The position numbers and the translations under genes were made by a program. A DNA stretch of 64,000 nt from Pohlia nutans (Eukaryota; Streptophyta; Bryopsida; Bryales; Mniaceae), in assembly GCA_022496805.1 (NCBI GenBank), contig CM040100.1:16769009-16833008 (forward strand), given 5' to 3'. This document shows, piece after piece, positions 45,681 to 57,357 of the stretch. The number at the start of each line of letters is the position of its first letter. Positions within the stretch are counted from its first letter, which is position 1. The notes under the pieces were generated by a model. The model had not been told where the DNA came from. It did no database searches and saw only the letters and a list, made by a program, of their open reading frames with translations.

Positions 45681-47216
45681 ATGGGTAAGGAGAAGGTTCA
45701 TATCAACATCGTGGTCATCGGCCATGTCGACTCCGGCAAGTCGACGACCACGGGCCACCTGATCTACAAGTTGGGAGGAATCGACAAGCGTGTGATCGAG
45801 CGTTTCGAGAAGGAGGCGGCCGAGATGAACAAGCGTTCGTTCAAGTACGCGTGGGTGTTGGACAAGCTGAAGGCGGAGCGCGAGCGTGGTATCACGATCG
45901 ATATCGCTCTGTGGAAGTTCGAGACGGTTCGGTACTACTGCACGGTGATCGACGCGCCCGGGCATCGCGATTTCATCAAGAACATGATCACGGGGACGTC
46001 GCAGGCCGATTGCGCCGTGCTGATCATCGACTCAACGACGGGAGGGTTCGAGGCCGGTATCTCGAAGGACGGGCAGACCCGTGAGCACGCGCTGTTGGCG
46101 TTCACGCTGGGAGTGAAGCAGATGATCTGCTGCTGCAACAAGGTAAGGTTGCCTGTTGGGAATAGTGGTGAATTGGTTGGTGGTTTGGTCGTAGTGTTTG
46201 GTTGATTTTGGGCAAGTATCGGTATGGTTTGGTGCATTGACATGGTGGCGTGGGGTGGGAGTCTGGAATATGATGGGTTGAGTTGGATGTAGAAGTGACG
46301 GAGGGATTTGTGAAATGGATGATGTGTGCAGATGGACGCGACGACGCCGAAGTACAGCAAGGCTCGTTTCGAGGAGATCAGCAAGGAGGTGTCGGCGTAC
46401 CTGAAGAAGGTGGGGTACAACCCGGACAAGATCCCGTTCGTGCCCATCTCCGGGTTCGAGGGCGACAACATGATCGAGAGGTCGAGCAACCTGGACTGGT
46501 ACAAGGGGCCGACCCTGCTGGAGGCTCTGGACAACGTGTCTGAGCCGAAGAGGCCGTCCGACAAGCCGCTGCGTCTGCCTTTGCAGGACGTGTACAAGAT
46601 CGGAGGCATTGGAACTGTGCCGGTGGGACGTGTGGAGACGGGAGTGATCAAGCCGGGGATGTTGGTGTGCTTCGCCCCGACGGGTCTGACGACTGAGGTG
46701 AAGTCGGTGGAGATGCACCACGAGTCGATGTTGGAGGCCCACCCGGGAGACAACGTGGGGTTCAACGTGAAGAATGTGGCAGTGAAGGACCTGAAGAGAG
46801 GGTTTGTGGCTTCGGACTCGAAGAACGACCCCGCGAAGGAGGCGGCCAACTTCACGGCGCAGGTGATCATCATGAACCACCCCGGGCAGATCGGGAACGG
46901 GTACGCGCCGGTGCTGGACTGCCACACGTCCCACATCGCGGTGAAGTTCGCGGAGATTTTGACGAAGGTGGACAGGCGATCGGGCAAGGAGCTGGAGAAG
47001 GAGCCCAAGTTTTTGAAGAATGGAGACGCGGGGTTCGTGAAGATGATTCCGACGAAGCCGATGACGGTGGAGACGTTCGCGGAGTACCCGCCATTGGGTC
47101 GTTTTGCGGTGCGTGACATGAGGCAGACGGTGGCCGTGGGAGTGATCAAGGCCGTGGAGAAGAAGGAGGCGACGGGCGCCAAGGTGACCAAGTCTGCGCT
47201 GACGAAGAAGAAGTGA
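45681..47216 (+). CDS. EF1A: Translation elongation factor 1-alpha, copy 2
   Basis: Exons 45681-46142 and 46332-47216 (TGA) encode the same 448 residues as copy 1, with intron position again between NK and MD of the NKMD guanine-binding motif. I see about seven base differences from copy 1 in coding sequence, all silent, plus the different stop codon. The first about 90 bp of the coding-region intron are also nearly the same. Sequence similarity ends abruptly at ATTCAAG before the ATG and about six bases after the stop. Confidence 0.97.
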
Positions 47217-48370
47217 ATAGTGCGGGAGGAGTCTGGACAGGAGCAGTTATGTGAGTGGGCTGCCGATGTTAGGGCTGCTCTGGATTTGTTCACTTTATGT
47301 GGTTGTTCGATTTACTTGCTGCAAGCACAGCAGAGGCAGACGTGGGTACTTGATCGGAGATGGCAGGGCTTGTGGTAGCTCTGGATTTGAATTTTTGATT
47401 CTCTAAATATTACTTGGGCATTTTTTGCCGATTTGCCAATGATCGTCTTGGTGGGGTAAGGTGTGCAAATGGAGTGGTGTGTGGCACGGTTGTCTGATAT
47501 GGGTCATGGCTGTTTACATGACTGGGTTTTGTACGAGGCAAGTTTGTGGAGGCAGCCTGCGATGTTATTGGTGTTATTTTTGGAGGCTGTCCCGTGATGC
47601 TTGATGAGAAGAAATGCTTTGATTGCAGGCAGATATGAGTGTAGTTTTTTTGTGTTGTATGGATTTTACATATTCTTGTTTTAAAGAATTTCAAATTCGG
47701 TCATTCAACTGGGTATATGAGCTAGCTGATTCTGGCCCTCTTGCCATGGTTTGGGAGTTGGCCTGTCTAATTGTGATTGTATGGTCGGGATTGTTGTCGA
47801 AAAGTGTTTGTCGAAGCTTATTAATCAGGATTCCCGTGGTTGTTATAAATGTTATGTGGCTCTATTTGGGACTACCAGAGTTAACCGAAGAGAGGAAACT
47901 CATCTCATACTCACCTTCAACTCGTTTACAGAATGGCAGCAAAACTAGTCTATGGTGAGTTGGAGAATAATCGAAAGCAAGACTTTACCTCATCATGAGG
48001 TGAGGAACTCACGACCTCCCAAATTTTATACAGTTCCCACCAGCTCCCCCAAGCCAAGAGCCCCGACCATGCAGTATATTCATGCACAATGATTGTCTGA
48101 AAATTTAATTATAGAGAGGAAACTCCTCTTCATCTCCTTTTGTTTTCGGTTAACTCAAATATATGCGGGTAGTTAGGATGTTCTACTTTATGCGATAACA
48201 AAATCTGGTTTTTCAGTGTTACTATTGTAAGATCTAAGTGAAGATTCTCTTATCTAGATTTCAAAAGGGTGCTCCATTGCATTGCTCTATTATGTTGTTC
48301 TCTATTATGTTGTGCTCTATTATGTCGTGTAGTGTACTGGTAATTTGAATTTTCATGTTCGTTTTTTTTG
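47217..48370. other. 3' region of EF1A copy 2 and intergenic DNA
   Basis: Probably 3' UTR at first; TGATTGCAG|GCAGATATG at 47620-47635 could be a 3' UTR splice acceptor. No separate gene seen. Confidence 0.4.
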
Positions 48371-48910
48371 TTAACCCTTTGTTATGTTTTGATTTTTTCT
48401 TTTGAGTCCAATGTTGATTTTGACCTGGTTCCTTCGTTTAAATGAAGATAGTCGCAACTAAGAATGTGTGGAAGTTGTTTTGTACTTTTTAGTCCAATTC
48501 AGTGTTCTTCGAAATTGTTAAAATTGCGTTTTTTATAGCACTTTAAAGCTCAACACCCTAAAATTCCAACATACATTGCAAAAAATGGTTTTTCAATTGA
48601 ATTTATTTTTATGTAAGCTCAAGATGCATGTCACCTACACCTTATTGTTAGTCACTATTATTTACAATTTTCCTAAAAAAATTCATACTATTTTATGCAT
48701 TTATGTATTTACTATGACTTACAAGAAAATAACTTTGATTTTTTTATTAATGAATGACCTTTTTAGCTAAATAATTATGAAAAAATCAGTGTAAATCAGT
48801 TTTACAATAAATTATATGAAATAAATACCAAAAAAATATAATATATTTTAAAATGTGAGAAATTGTTGAGGCTTGACTGAGTAAATGTAGTGTCGATGCT
48901 TATGGGTTAA
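48371..48910 (-). mobile_element. TTAA MITE family I, minus copy
   Basis: Starts TTAACCCTTTGTTATG and ends TCGATGCTTATGGGTTAA. It is the reverse complement relative of 40658-41212. Shares its right TTAA with a 92-bp TTAA fragment (48907-48998). Confidence 0.7.
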
Positions 48911-48998
48911 CCCCTGAATGCCCAAGGATACATATTTTGGGTGATGAATGACAAATTTATGTTAGATTTCATTCATCAAGTCACTTTTTGCAATTTAA
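48907..48998 (+). repeat. 92-bp TTAA-bounded MITE remnant
   Basis: Begins TTAACCCCTGAATGCCC and stops at the TTAA of the next element. It is bounded by TTAA on both sides, but the right end has no GGG, so it is a deletion product or the left stump of a larger element. Confidence 0.5.
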
Positions 48999-49911
48999 CC
49001 CCTAAATTTTTGAGCGACCATATTCTGGTCGTTCCGCTTTTTGGGCAGCCTCCAGGGACCTCATAGTTTTGAAAATTTCAATGAAAATTTCAGTGTAGCT
49101 TCCAAAAACTACACTCTACATGTCGCACTTCGTTTCATGTCATTCCGATAAGTATTGCAAAAGTTATAAGCATTTGAAGTTTTTGAAGCGAGATCGGGCA
49201 GCAAGAATTTTTTAATTTTTTACTCTTTTTCAAAATTTCTCTTTTGATTCATGATTGGTTGATCTTTATTTACAAATGAAGCTTTAAATGTACCCATTTT
49301 GAGCAATGGGATAAAAGTTATGAGGAGATCTGTTTTTTGGGCAGTTTGGACAAAAAAAACTTTGAAGCTCATTTCTAAACTCAATTTTCAATATTTTTTA
49401 ATGAAATAAAAGGCACTGGGTGAAGATTTCCAAGTACAACATTCTCACCGTTAAGATTGACATTTTACAATTCCATGTCAAACTTATTAATGATTTTCTT
49501 TATCCTTTCACTTTGTACCCACTTCTAGTAATTGTTTTATGAAAAAATTAATATGAGCTTTTTTCTTACAAGATTTTATATTTGAAGACTTGACTCAATT
49601 GTTAACATGGCCTTGCCATTCATTGAATTTCTAACCCATTCAAAAAAAAGATATTAATTTCTAAAGTTCAAATTTGTCACCGGATTGAACCCCAAAAAAT
49701 CTTCTTTTGCAACTTTGATCCTTATAATCTAAGAATCTAATGGTCATTTTGCTCTCAAATTTTGTGCTCACATGAAAATTCAAGTTGGGTATTAGATCTT
49801 ACGGTTAAATGATGAAAAAACTAAAAAACATATGATTTCTTCTGCAACTTCCAAATGCTGCGTTTTTCATGGTTTTTTGTGAGAATACGGTCCTGGTCCT
49901 TTAGGGGTTAA
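48995..49911. mobile_element. TTAA MITE family K, 917 bp
   Basis: The left end TTAACCCCTAAATTTTTGAG and right end CTGGTCCTTTAGGGGTTAA form a 12-bp perfect inverted repeat. AT-rich and non-coding. A hairpin ACCATATTCTGGT lies near the left end. Confidence 0.75.
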
Positions 49912-50231
49912 GTATACTAATGGCAAAGGAAATATAACGACTCTGAGATCGCCGTAATTATGTTTTCCAATTTTATTGAAGGGAAGTAGAACAATGACAA
50001 TGCAACTTCCCCTTCAATTCACAAAAGAGGTCATCAGGATCACCAAGCCAGGGACTTTGATTAAACCGCACGCCAACAGTGTTCTTGGTGACTCAATCCA
50101 TCTTTATCATTTCATGAATTGTTATTAGGGTTCTGTTTCATTGCTACAGGCTCTATTGAGCCTCACCTGGGCCTAAAATTTGAATCACAAGTCATGCACA
50201 TTGAGCTTCTTGTTCGCAACAGGAAGGTTCC

Positions 50232-50320
50232 GCTAGTAGAAAAGGTGGCACTGCCGAAGGAGATGCCCAGGCAAAATCATTGTGTATTCGTGGAATTGGG
50301 CACTACTTGCCTGGGCATAG
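50232..50320. repeat. Partial small foldback, TAGTAGAAAAGGTGGCAC type
   Basis: Carries CTAGTAGAAAAGGTGGCAC and the inner inverted pair GATGCCCAGGCAA/GCCTGGGCATAG. The outer right arm is missing. Confidence 0.5.
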
Positions 50321-50520
50321 TATACTTGCTGTGTTACATCAATTGAGTGGAATTCTGCTAGCCACTGCTAGGAGTAGATTCCCCAAAAGCACACAACAAA
50401 GTTACTTTCTACAATTAGTGAATTCTATGCAGTGAGTGTTTCATCTCCCCACTGCTTTGGGTGAAGATGATTTTTTGTTTTTAATATTTGCACTTTTCAA
50501 TGCACCATTCTTTTCAATCA

Positions 50521-50636
50521 TTAGTAGAAAAGGTGACATTGTTGAGGGAGTTGCCTAGGCATGTGGTGCCCAATTCCACGCATGCACAGTGATTTTGCCT
50601 AGGCATCTCTCTGGGGAGCGCCACCTTTTCTATTAA
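50521..50636. mobile_element. About 116-bp foldback MITE
   Basis: TTAGTAGAAAAGGTG at the left and CACCTTTTCTATTA at the right, with inner inverted TGCCTAGGCA copies. Ends of the type TAGTAGAAAAGG resemble parts of CACTA transposon ends, but the assignment is uncertain. Confidence 0.6.
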
Positions 50637-50737
50637 TGAATGGAGATATCAATGCATACTTATTTTAGTATGACTCATTTTTGCTCTTTTTTTTGCCTGT
50701 ATTTTTCATTGATGGTTATTGTGTCATTTGTTTGAAG

Positions 50738-51447
50738 ATTCCCATCAATCACATGCCCCATATGCAATTCCACATACGTAGACACATGGCTACATGTACT
50801 ATTAAAATGTAACCATCATCACATACACGCCATCAGAGTTAAAAGACATAACAATATGGGAATCAAGAAAACTAATCTTATCATCACAAAAGTCTAGATG
50901 TTACATTCGCATGAACGCAGGGACATTCAACAACCGGGTCAACAACAACCTACAAGAAAACACAGTACCTCCATGGCTCTTACCTTTCACATGTGAATGT
51001 CAAAGATGCCATTGCAACGCTAGATTCAAACCAAATATATTATGCATCCAAAGACTCCCATACAATAACGACCCACCACCATTCTCAGACAACAATCTCA
51101 CAATACAATTTATTGAATTCACATATTGCAACAACAAATTCCCACAATAAACAATAGACAACAAAGTCTAAAAATATCAACCATTAATTAATAGCATCAT
51201 TAATCAACGTTGGAAAGTAGACCCATTCATAGTCATCACGGCATGATCGATAGGAACAACACATGCTCCTTCAATGAAACTCCTGGAAACAAAATTTAAC
51301 CCACTAAAGTGTCTATTCTCGACAAAGAAGAGTAGTTTTGTTTCAATGGTCCTTTGTCCTATGGACACTGGGTCATTGACATTACGAACAAATACTTTAT
51401 TCACGCCAACCTCGAAAGAGGACCGGGGTTCCTATTTATCTATCTAT
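50738..51447 (+). mobile_element. 5'-truncated LINE copy
   Basis: Begins in the zinc-finger-like C-terminus of ORF2 (TCPICNS..VDTWLH), passes MNAGTFNN and PPWLLPFTCECQRCHCNA, and ends with the 3' stem CCTCGAAAGAGGACC and a CTATCTATC tail. Several frame breaks. Confidence 0.78.
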
Positions 51448-51589
51448 CATTTGTTTGAATTGTTCTAAAAGTTCTATATAACGAATAGTGAAACATAGCG
51501 CTGTAAGGTATGTCAAATAATTGGAAATTAGAAACCTTTGTTTTCTCATCTCAATTTAGAATTGGACTGTTTGCTCTTTACTAAGCTAG

Positions 51590-52134
51590 TTAACCCTTAA
51601 AAGACCGGGGGTGTTGAACTTAGCTCTTTTTTTCTTGACTAACTCCCCTCATTGCTGTGGGGTAACTTCAACAATTGGTACCGTTGAAATAAAAAGAAGA
51701 CTTACCTAGCTGTTGTACGAAAAAAGGATCAACAAAATCGCACAATTTTTGAGAAAATGCCACGGTTGAGAAGATTGATGAAATTTGTTCGGGGTTTTTA
51801 ATACATATGTTGAAATCGGATTGTCCTAAAGTACTCCAACAATTTTGAAATTTCTGCCATGCGTAGAGATCATTATCTTAAACATGTGAAATAAATTTCA
51901 CCTAATTTGGAGGGTCTAATGTGACGCCAAGATAGCATCCTTGTAGCTCAAAAAAATCACCAAAAATTGCACACTTTATGAATTTTTGATCAAGAAGTAC
52001 ACACAGATTCAACTCTAAAAAAGAGCCAGGGTCTCTTTATTGCTCATTCTACAATTCACTGCCCAACAACTCAAATTTCCTCACTTTCTAATTGCAGAAG
52101 CCGCGTGAGGGCCTTATGGTCCTTTAAGGGTTAA
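51590..52134. mobile_element. TTAA MITE family F, 545 bp
   Basis: Left end TTAACCCTTAAAAGACCGGGG, right end CTTATGGTCCTTTAAGGGTTAA. The 13-bp ends TTAACCCTTAAA(A/G)G are inverted. The right TTAA is shared with family E. Confidence 0.75.
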
Positions 52135-52676
52135 CCCTTTAACATTTCAATTCAACACTCATTTCAAAAATGCGTTATAAATTGTTTGGTGAATCACAAA
52201 AATAGAATTGATGTACATAGCTTAGACAGTTGTAAATGTCAATGTGAAGATCACATCTATATGGTTGGATTTATCATTTCTTTTCATAGATTGTAATTAA
52301 ATTTTCAAGATTTTCTTTTGAAATTCAATTGAAAATCGCAAATTAACCAAAAGAATTTAAAAATTGTTCTAATGAATTTGAAATAACATGCACTACGAGA
52401 TGGTATGATTTCCATTATTTGATTCTACTTATTTTGGAAAATCATGTTTACAGTCTCACTTTTTGAACTAAGAGTGAAATTTGACATAAACCAATTGTGT
52501 TATTTAAAAATAAATCACAATATCTTCTTTTGAAGATCCATATTTAAAAAAATAATAGTCAACTAGCACAAGAACCAAGAAAAGTTTGGATGGGTGAAAA
52601 CTGTCCATGTATGTGGTCAAGAGAATAATTTGAACTTGTTCATCGTCCACGATGTGGATGCACATCAAAGAGTTAA
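52131..52676 (+). mobile_element. TTAA MITE family E, complete copy (546 bp)
   Basis: Starts TTAACCCTTTAACATTTC and ends ATGTGGATGCACATCAAAGAGTTAA. Shares AATGCGTTATAAA, CAATGTGAAGATCACAT and GCACTACGAGATGGTATG with 53216-53748. Confidence 0.75.
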
Positions 52677-53052
52677 CCCTTAATAAACGTCAAGAGGGCC
52701 TAGGCAAGGCAACCTGGAAGGCATCTAATTTTTAGAGGAGAAAAAGAAAGAAAAAAAGAAAGAAAAAGAAAACGGCTCTGCTGGCCAACCACTGCTGTGG
52801 CACTGTTGCACTGCGGCACTTTTTTAAAAACAACCTCAGCTGCCCAACCTCAACTCCTGTTCGAATTGATTACTTTAATTGCATATGGATGATTCCACAA
52901 TCTCCCAAATGAGGCGCAAGTAGAAAATTTACATAACTTTTTTAGTAGCTTTCCAACGCACCAATCCTCACTTGTTTTGAAGAAAACTACTTTTTTCTAG
53001 ATTATTCTTTCATAAAAATCCCATGGGGCTTGCTTTAACGTTTAAGGGTTAA
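52673..53052 (+). mobile_element. TTAA MITE family G, 380 bp
   Basis: Starts TTAACCCTTAATAAACGTCA + AGAGGG and ends CTTTAACGTTTAAGGGTTAA. Its left TTAA is the right TTAA of family E. Contains a GAAAGAAAAAAAGAAAG simple repeat. Confidence 0.7.
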
Positions 53053-53215
53053 TAATGTTGTCATTCATACAAGAAGATGTCAGGAAGAAGATAGATAGAA
53101 TTAACAAAACTGTAACTGTCATCAAGAACATATACTGTATACATTATAATATGGCTCGATTAATTTGAATTCTTTTAACAAATGTTATCTTTTGTTTTCA
53201 TTTAATGTGCCTCAT

Positions 53216-53748
53216 TTAACCCTTAACACTATTTTCAAAGATTTGTTATAAAATGTTTGATGGAAAAAATAGAATGGGGTTGATGTACAAAGCAAAGTTG
53301 TAAATGTCAATGTGAAGATCACATATGTACAATTAGATTCATCATATTTTTAACTAATATTTCAAAATTAACTTTGCAAGGTTTTCTCTTGAAATTCAAT
53401 TAAAAATCCCAAATTAACACAATTTAAAAAAAATATTGTAATGAAATTGGAATAACATGCACTACGAGATGGTATGGTTTCCATTATTTGATTCTACTTA
53501 TTTTGGAAAATCATGTTTAAGATCTCACTTTTTGAACTAAGAATAAAACTTGACATAAACCAATTGTGTTGTTTTACAAAAATTCACAATATCTTATTTT
53601 GAAAATCCATACAATATAAATGATATCCAACTAGTACAAGAACCAAGAGATATTTGGATGGATGAAAAACTGTACATGATGAAGTGTTGAGAATGGTTTA
53701 GATCTGTTCGTCGTCCATTATATGAATGCAGGCACCTCAAAGGGTTAA
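53216..53748 (+). mobile_element. TTAA MITE family E, second complete copy (533 bp)
   Basis: Starts TTAACCCTTAACACTATTTTC and ends GGCACCTCAAAGGGTTAA. By-eye similarity to 52131-52676 extends over the whole length. Confidence 0.75.
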
Positions 53749-54309
53749 TCCCTAAACCTACCAGGGTGTCCTTAGAATTGACGATTTGAGAAAATTCATC
53801 ATAAAGTACTATTTAGAAGAATGCTTTGGAATTGATATACAAATGAAAGTTCTAGATTTTGAATTTTAGTTTCCATCCGTACGATTTGAATCACTAATAC
53901 TATCACCAATATTTTATTATAAAATTTGAAAGTTAAAATTGAAAATTCCTTCTAAATTTGATTACAAACAAAATATTAACATTTTTTGAGAAAATTTTGT
54001 TGGAATGGATTTGAAACGAGATACACTTAACGTGGTGATTCTTTGATATTTTTGTGCCAATTAAATCTATTGCCTCATTTTTGCAAAGTCACTTTTGAAC
54101 TACAGTCAATGCAATTTTACTTTTACATTTTCAATTTTAGAAAAATATGTACTCTAGTATCATCAAATCCAACCATTGGATTGGACAAAAACTTGATGAA
54201 GTATCTCCAAAATATTACATGACTTTCATCCAAGCATTGATGAGAACATAGGGTGAGTTTGAATCTGTTAGTTGTCCAGAAATTGGATGGTGTGATGATT
54301 AGGCGTTAA
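53745..54309 (+). mobile_element. TTAA MITE family D (distant relative of family A)
   Basis: Starts TTAATCCCTAAACCTACC and ends GTGTGATGATTAGGCGTTAA. The interior resembles family A (GAATTTTAGTTTCCATCCGT, ACTATCACCAATATTTT) and the end resembles family C (GTTGTCCAGAAATTGG). Shares TTAA with both neighbours. Confidence 0.7.
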
Positions 54310-54893
54310 CTGCCTAAGCATCCATAGCGTCCATTTTTTGGACGATGTACAAATTTCATCCACCTTTCTGCATCCATCATGCACTTTTTGCAATGTGGAT
54401 TTTTACTATAGATTTTATGGGAAGTTAGCTTCATGCATGTGAGAACCGATTAGAATGGAGATGATTTGTGAAATTTTTGTGCTTCATTTCATGTTGCAGT
54501 GATTCACCAAAAATTTCTAAGATCTTAGTTCAAAAGTGTTCTAAAGTGCTCTTGAAAAAGCCAACTCATAAAACTAAGCAACCAAGAAATCTCCAAAACT
54601 CACTACACTTGGAGTATTACATTTCAACACATCACAACAAATTTCATTCATAGATTGTCAATATCTTATTCTTAATTGAATAACAAAATGGTTTTGAATT
54701 TTCAGTTCCAAATTTTATACATAAATATTGGTGATTGCAATTATAGATTTAACCGTATCAATAGAATCTAAAATTAATAATGTACAACTTTTATTCATAC
54801 ACCAAGTTCAAAATATCCCTCTAGATTGCATTTTATAATGCATCTTTGCAAAACTGCCCAATTTGGAGAGGGTTGTAGACATTTAGGGGTTAA
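54306..54893 (-). mobile_element. MITE family A, complete minus copy (588 bp)
   Basis: Runs from TTAACTGCCTAAGCATCC to GTAGACATTTAGGGGTTAA, reverse complement of the copy at 35767-36343. Contains the hairpin GTCCATTTTTTGGAC. Confidence 0.82.
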
Positions 54894-55369
54894 GTGCTGA
54901 AGATGTATTCCACTGATGTTAAGGGATCGTTTTGTAATGCAGATACCAGTGTCACTTTGGGCGTCAGAACCTACCCCATGTTTTGCCTACTAACATGGAA
55001 GCCTTATTATGCTTGATATAGAAGAAGAGGGAAAAACCAGTTCCGAGGCCGAAAAGAAGAGGAACGAAGGTCATACCACAATATGATGGTCATAGCAGCT
55101 CAATTAAGTATAGCAGAAAGCCTTCGCTAAAGGGGTTTTTCCACAAGGAAACCTTCGAGAGCGAGGGCGGGAGCCCGAGGCCGAGATGGGTTTCTTTGCG
55201 CGGAAACCCCTCTGGTGAGGGCTCTCTGCTACGTAAACCCCAAGGAACGCCCCCTAAGACCATAGGAGGGCGTTCCATTCCATTTTTTCCCTCTGAGCTC
55301 GTGGGAGGGCATTCCGCCCCAAAAACTCTCGGAATTTATTAAAAGCGACAGGGCCCGAGGAGTTTACAA
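54894..55369. other. Intergenic DNA with a GC-rich block
   Basis: Region 55130-55340 is unusually GC-rich (CGAGAGCGAGGGCGGGAGCC; GGAGGGCGTTCC and GGAACGCCCCC as an inverted pair). No gene recognised. It may be the terminal or leader part of the MULE that follows. Confidence 0.4.
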
Positions 55370-57357
55370 GTGCTTCATTGTGAAACAACTATACTTGAAT
55401 GGCTTCTTTTGCCAACTCGTATACAACAAGACAGAGTATGTGAATCAGAATGGAGAGCATTGTCATTACTTAACTGTAGGAGCGTAGGGGGATTTTGCCA
55501 CGCCATGGGATCGAACTTGTCTGATGAAATGAAGAGTAGATTATCAATAATGTTATTTTTTGGTCTTTCACCTTAGTGGCCTAGCATAAAGCACATGTTC
55601 AAGAGATGGCCTTGCAAGACATAGTAGTAACTAGAGATACACTTGTCATGCCTCATGATGTGGGGTATTCACGCAAGGGCGACCAAAATATGAGAGAATG
55701 CTCTCAAGAGAATGTTGGTAGAAAAATTAGTACCGTTGGAGAGCGAGCCTTCTTGCTTAATGCAATTGGTGACATAATGTATGTCAAAGGTATGGGCATT
55801 GAATATGATCTTGTTCAGTGGGCTCAATCGCAGTTGGACCATCTCAAGGCAACCCAACTTGTTGCTGAAAGTTTTATGAAATACATCGCTGAGCATTGGA
55901 GGCCGAAAGCTAGGATGTGTTGCACGAAATTCCACTCTATCTCACATGTTGGGCAACATACTAATACTACCATAGAATCGTATCACGGCAACCTGAAGAG
56001 CATTTTAAATCTTGGGAAAGCGGAGTTCAATGGTCAAAGAGTTGATTGGCTCGTGATGTGGTTACTGACTATTTGTATAATGTACATTTAAAAATATTCG
56101 GTTTCATTCGCAAGAGAACATCATCCTCTGTGCTACCTATCATCAGGGTGAAGAAAATTGCCAACTCCCATGTGTTCATTTACCTCGACAGAGACAATGA
56201 TGCCTTATTGGCTTCAATCAATAATAATCCAAAGGTATGGAATATCACTCTCCAGACAGCGAATGGGGCCAGTGTGATTGTCTCATTGCTTTACATGGTA
56301 TGATCTGCAAGCATTCTGTAAAAGTCTTTAAGATGCTTCATCCTGAGGTGGAAGATGGTCTGCTAGTCAAAGAAGCTGGTATGTTCCATGGAGTGGATTG
56401 TAATAGAGCGTTTACACGGTACATACTACCAAATCTTTGACAATGTTTTGGCGCACATTTGTGCACATTGTGCAATTTGTCAAAAAAACTAACTTTCAAA
56501 CCAATTTAAAAAATATGTAGCAATCATACAATGAAGAATGAAGTAACCCAATTTTTAAATTTGTGTCTAAATTTCATCCACAACCCTCTTTTCTCCTTTT
56601 TTTTAGAATTTGGAGTGCATATTATTCACTGTGACAATGCATTGGTTTTACATTGATTTGTGTCCGATTAAGAGGTACATAATATTTTTAGAAATTTCTT
56701 GAGATGTTCAGTTAGGTTGCACTCTCACTAAACCCAAAAAAATCTCAAACTTCACAACCCTTTGTTTTCTTAACATCACAAATTCCAAAAATATCAAAAT
56801 TTTAATAAGAGTGCATAGTAACAAGAAAGAGAGTAGTTCGTACCATGCAATTGCCCAATACTCCACTCTTGCAGGGTTTTTTTACAGCTGGTGGTCAAGG
56901 TTCTACACTAGCGGGGCGTTTTGCAAAGATACTAAACACAGCAAATCAAAGTTTCAACCTTTCAGCGATGAGCACACTCCTTTTGTTCCAAACGACACCA
57001 ATAATACACCCATATTGAATCTCGAAAGCAAAGAACAGAATGGCTTGCTTCCGAAAGAGTTATGACCTACACTTAAAAACATGACTTACACTTAAAAACA
57101 TGACTGATACTAATCCAGAAGTTGTCTTTAGAAAATTACTCATCCTCGCAGATGAGGTTGCAACGCTTAATAACCATTTGGTGGTGGATCTCAAATCCTT
57201 AAGAGGAAAATATAAAAGTATGATTGCTTGTGGAGTGGCCGGTCTTGGAAGCATAGACACTACAACATTCTTTTATGAAGTTCCTGGAGATTGGAGCCTC
57301 AAACAATATAGGAGTCTTCTAGAGTTGAAGGGCAAACAAAAGCTGGAATTAAATTAA
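55370..57357 (+). pseudogene. MULE/FAR1-like transposase remnant with SWIM zinc finger
   Basis: Three frames in series make up one decayed protein. The first (55606-56091) has AEHWRPKARMCCTKFHSISH, then HTNTTIESYHGNLKSIL, the C-terminal transposase pattern of Mutator-like elements. The frame then shifts near 56046 and again near 56270. The third (56237-56440) carries CDCLIALHGMICKHSVKV, a CxC...CxH SWIM zinc finger, which in MULE transposases and FAR1/FHY3 proteins follows the DDE domain. Frames at 56811-57065 and 57100-57357 (LKSLRGKYKSMIACGVAG) may be C-terminal parts. The N-terminus and first catalytic Asp are not seen. Confidence 0.65.

Larger units (their letters stand above)
49912..50737. 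other. Intergenic DNA with two related small foldbacks
   Basis: No gene; the open frame at 50119-50346 crosses a MITE. A foldback lies at 50521-50636 and its partial relative at 50232-50320. Confidence 0.5.
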
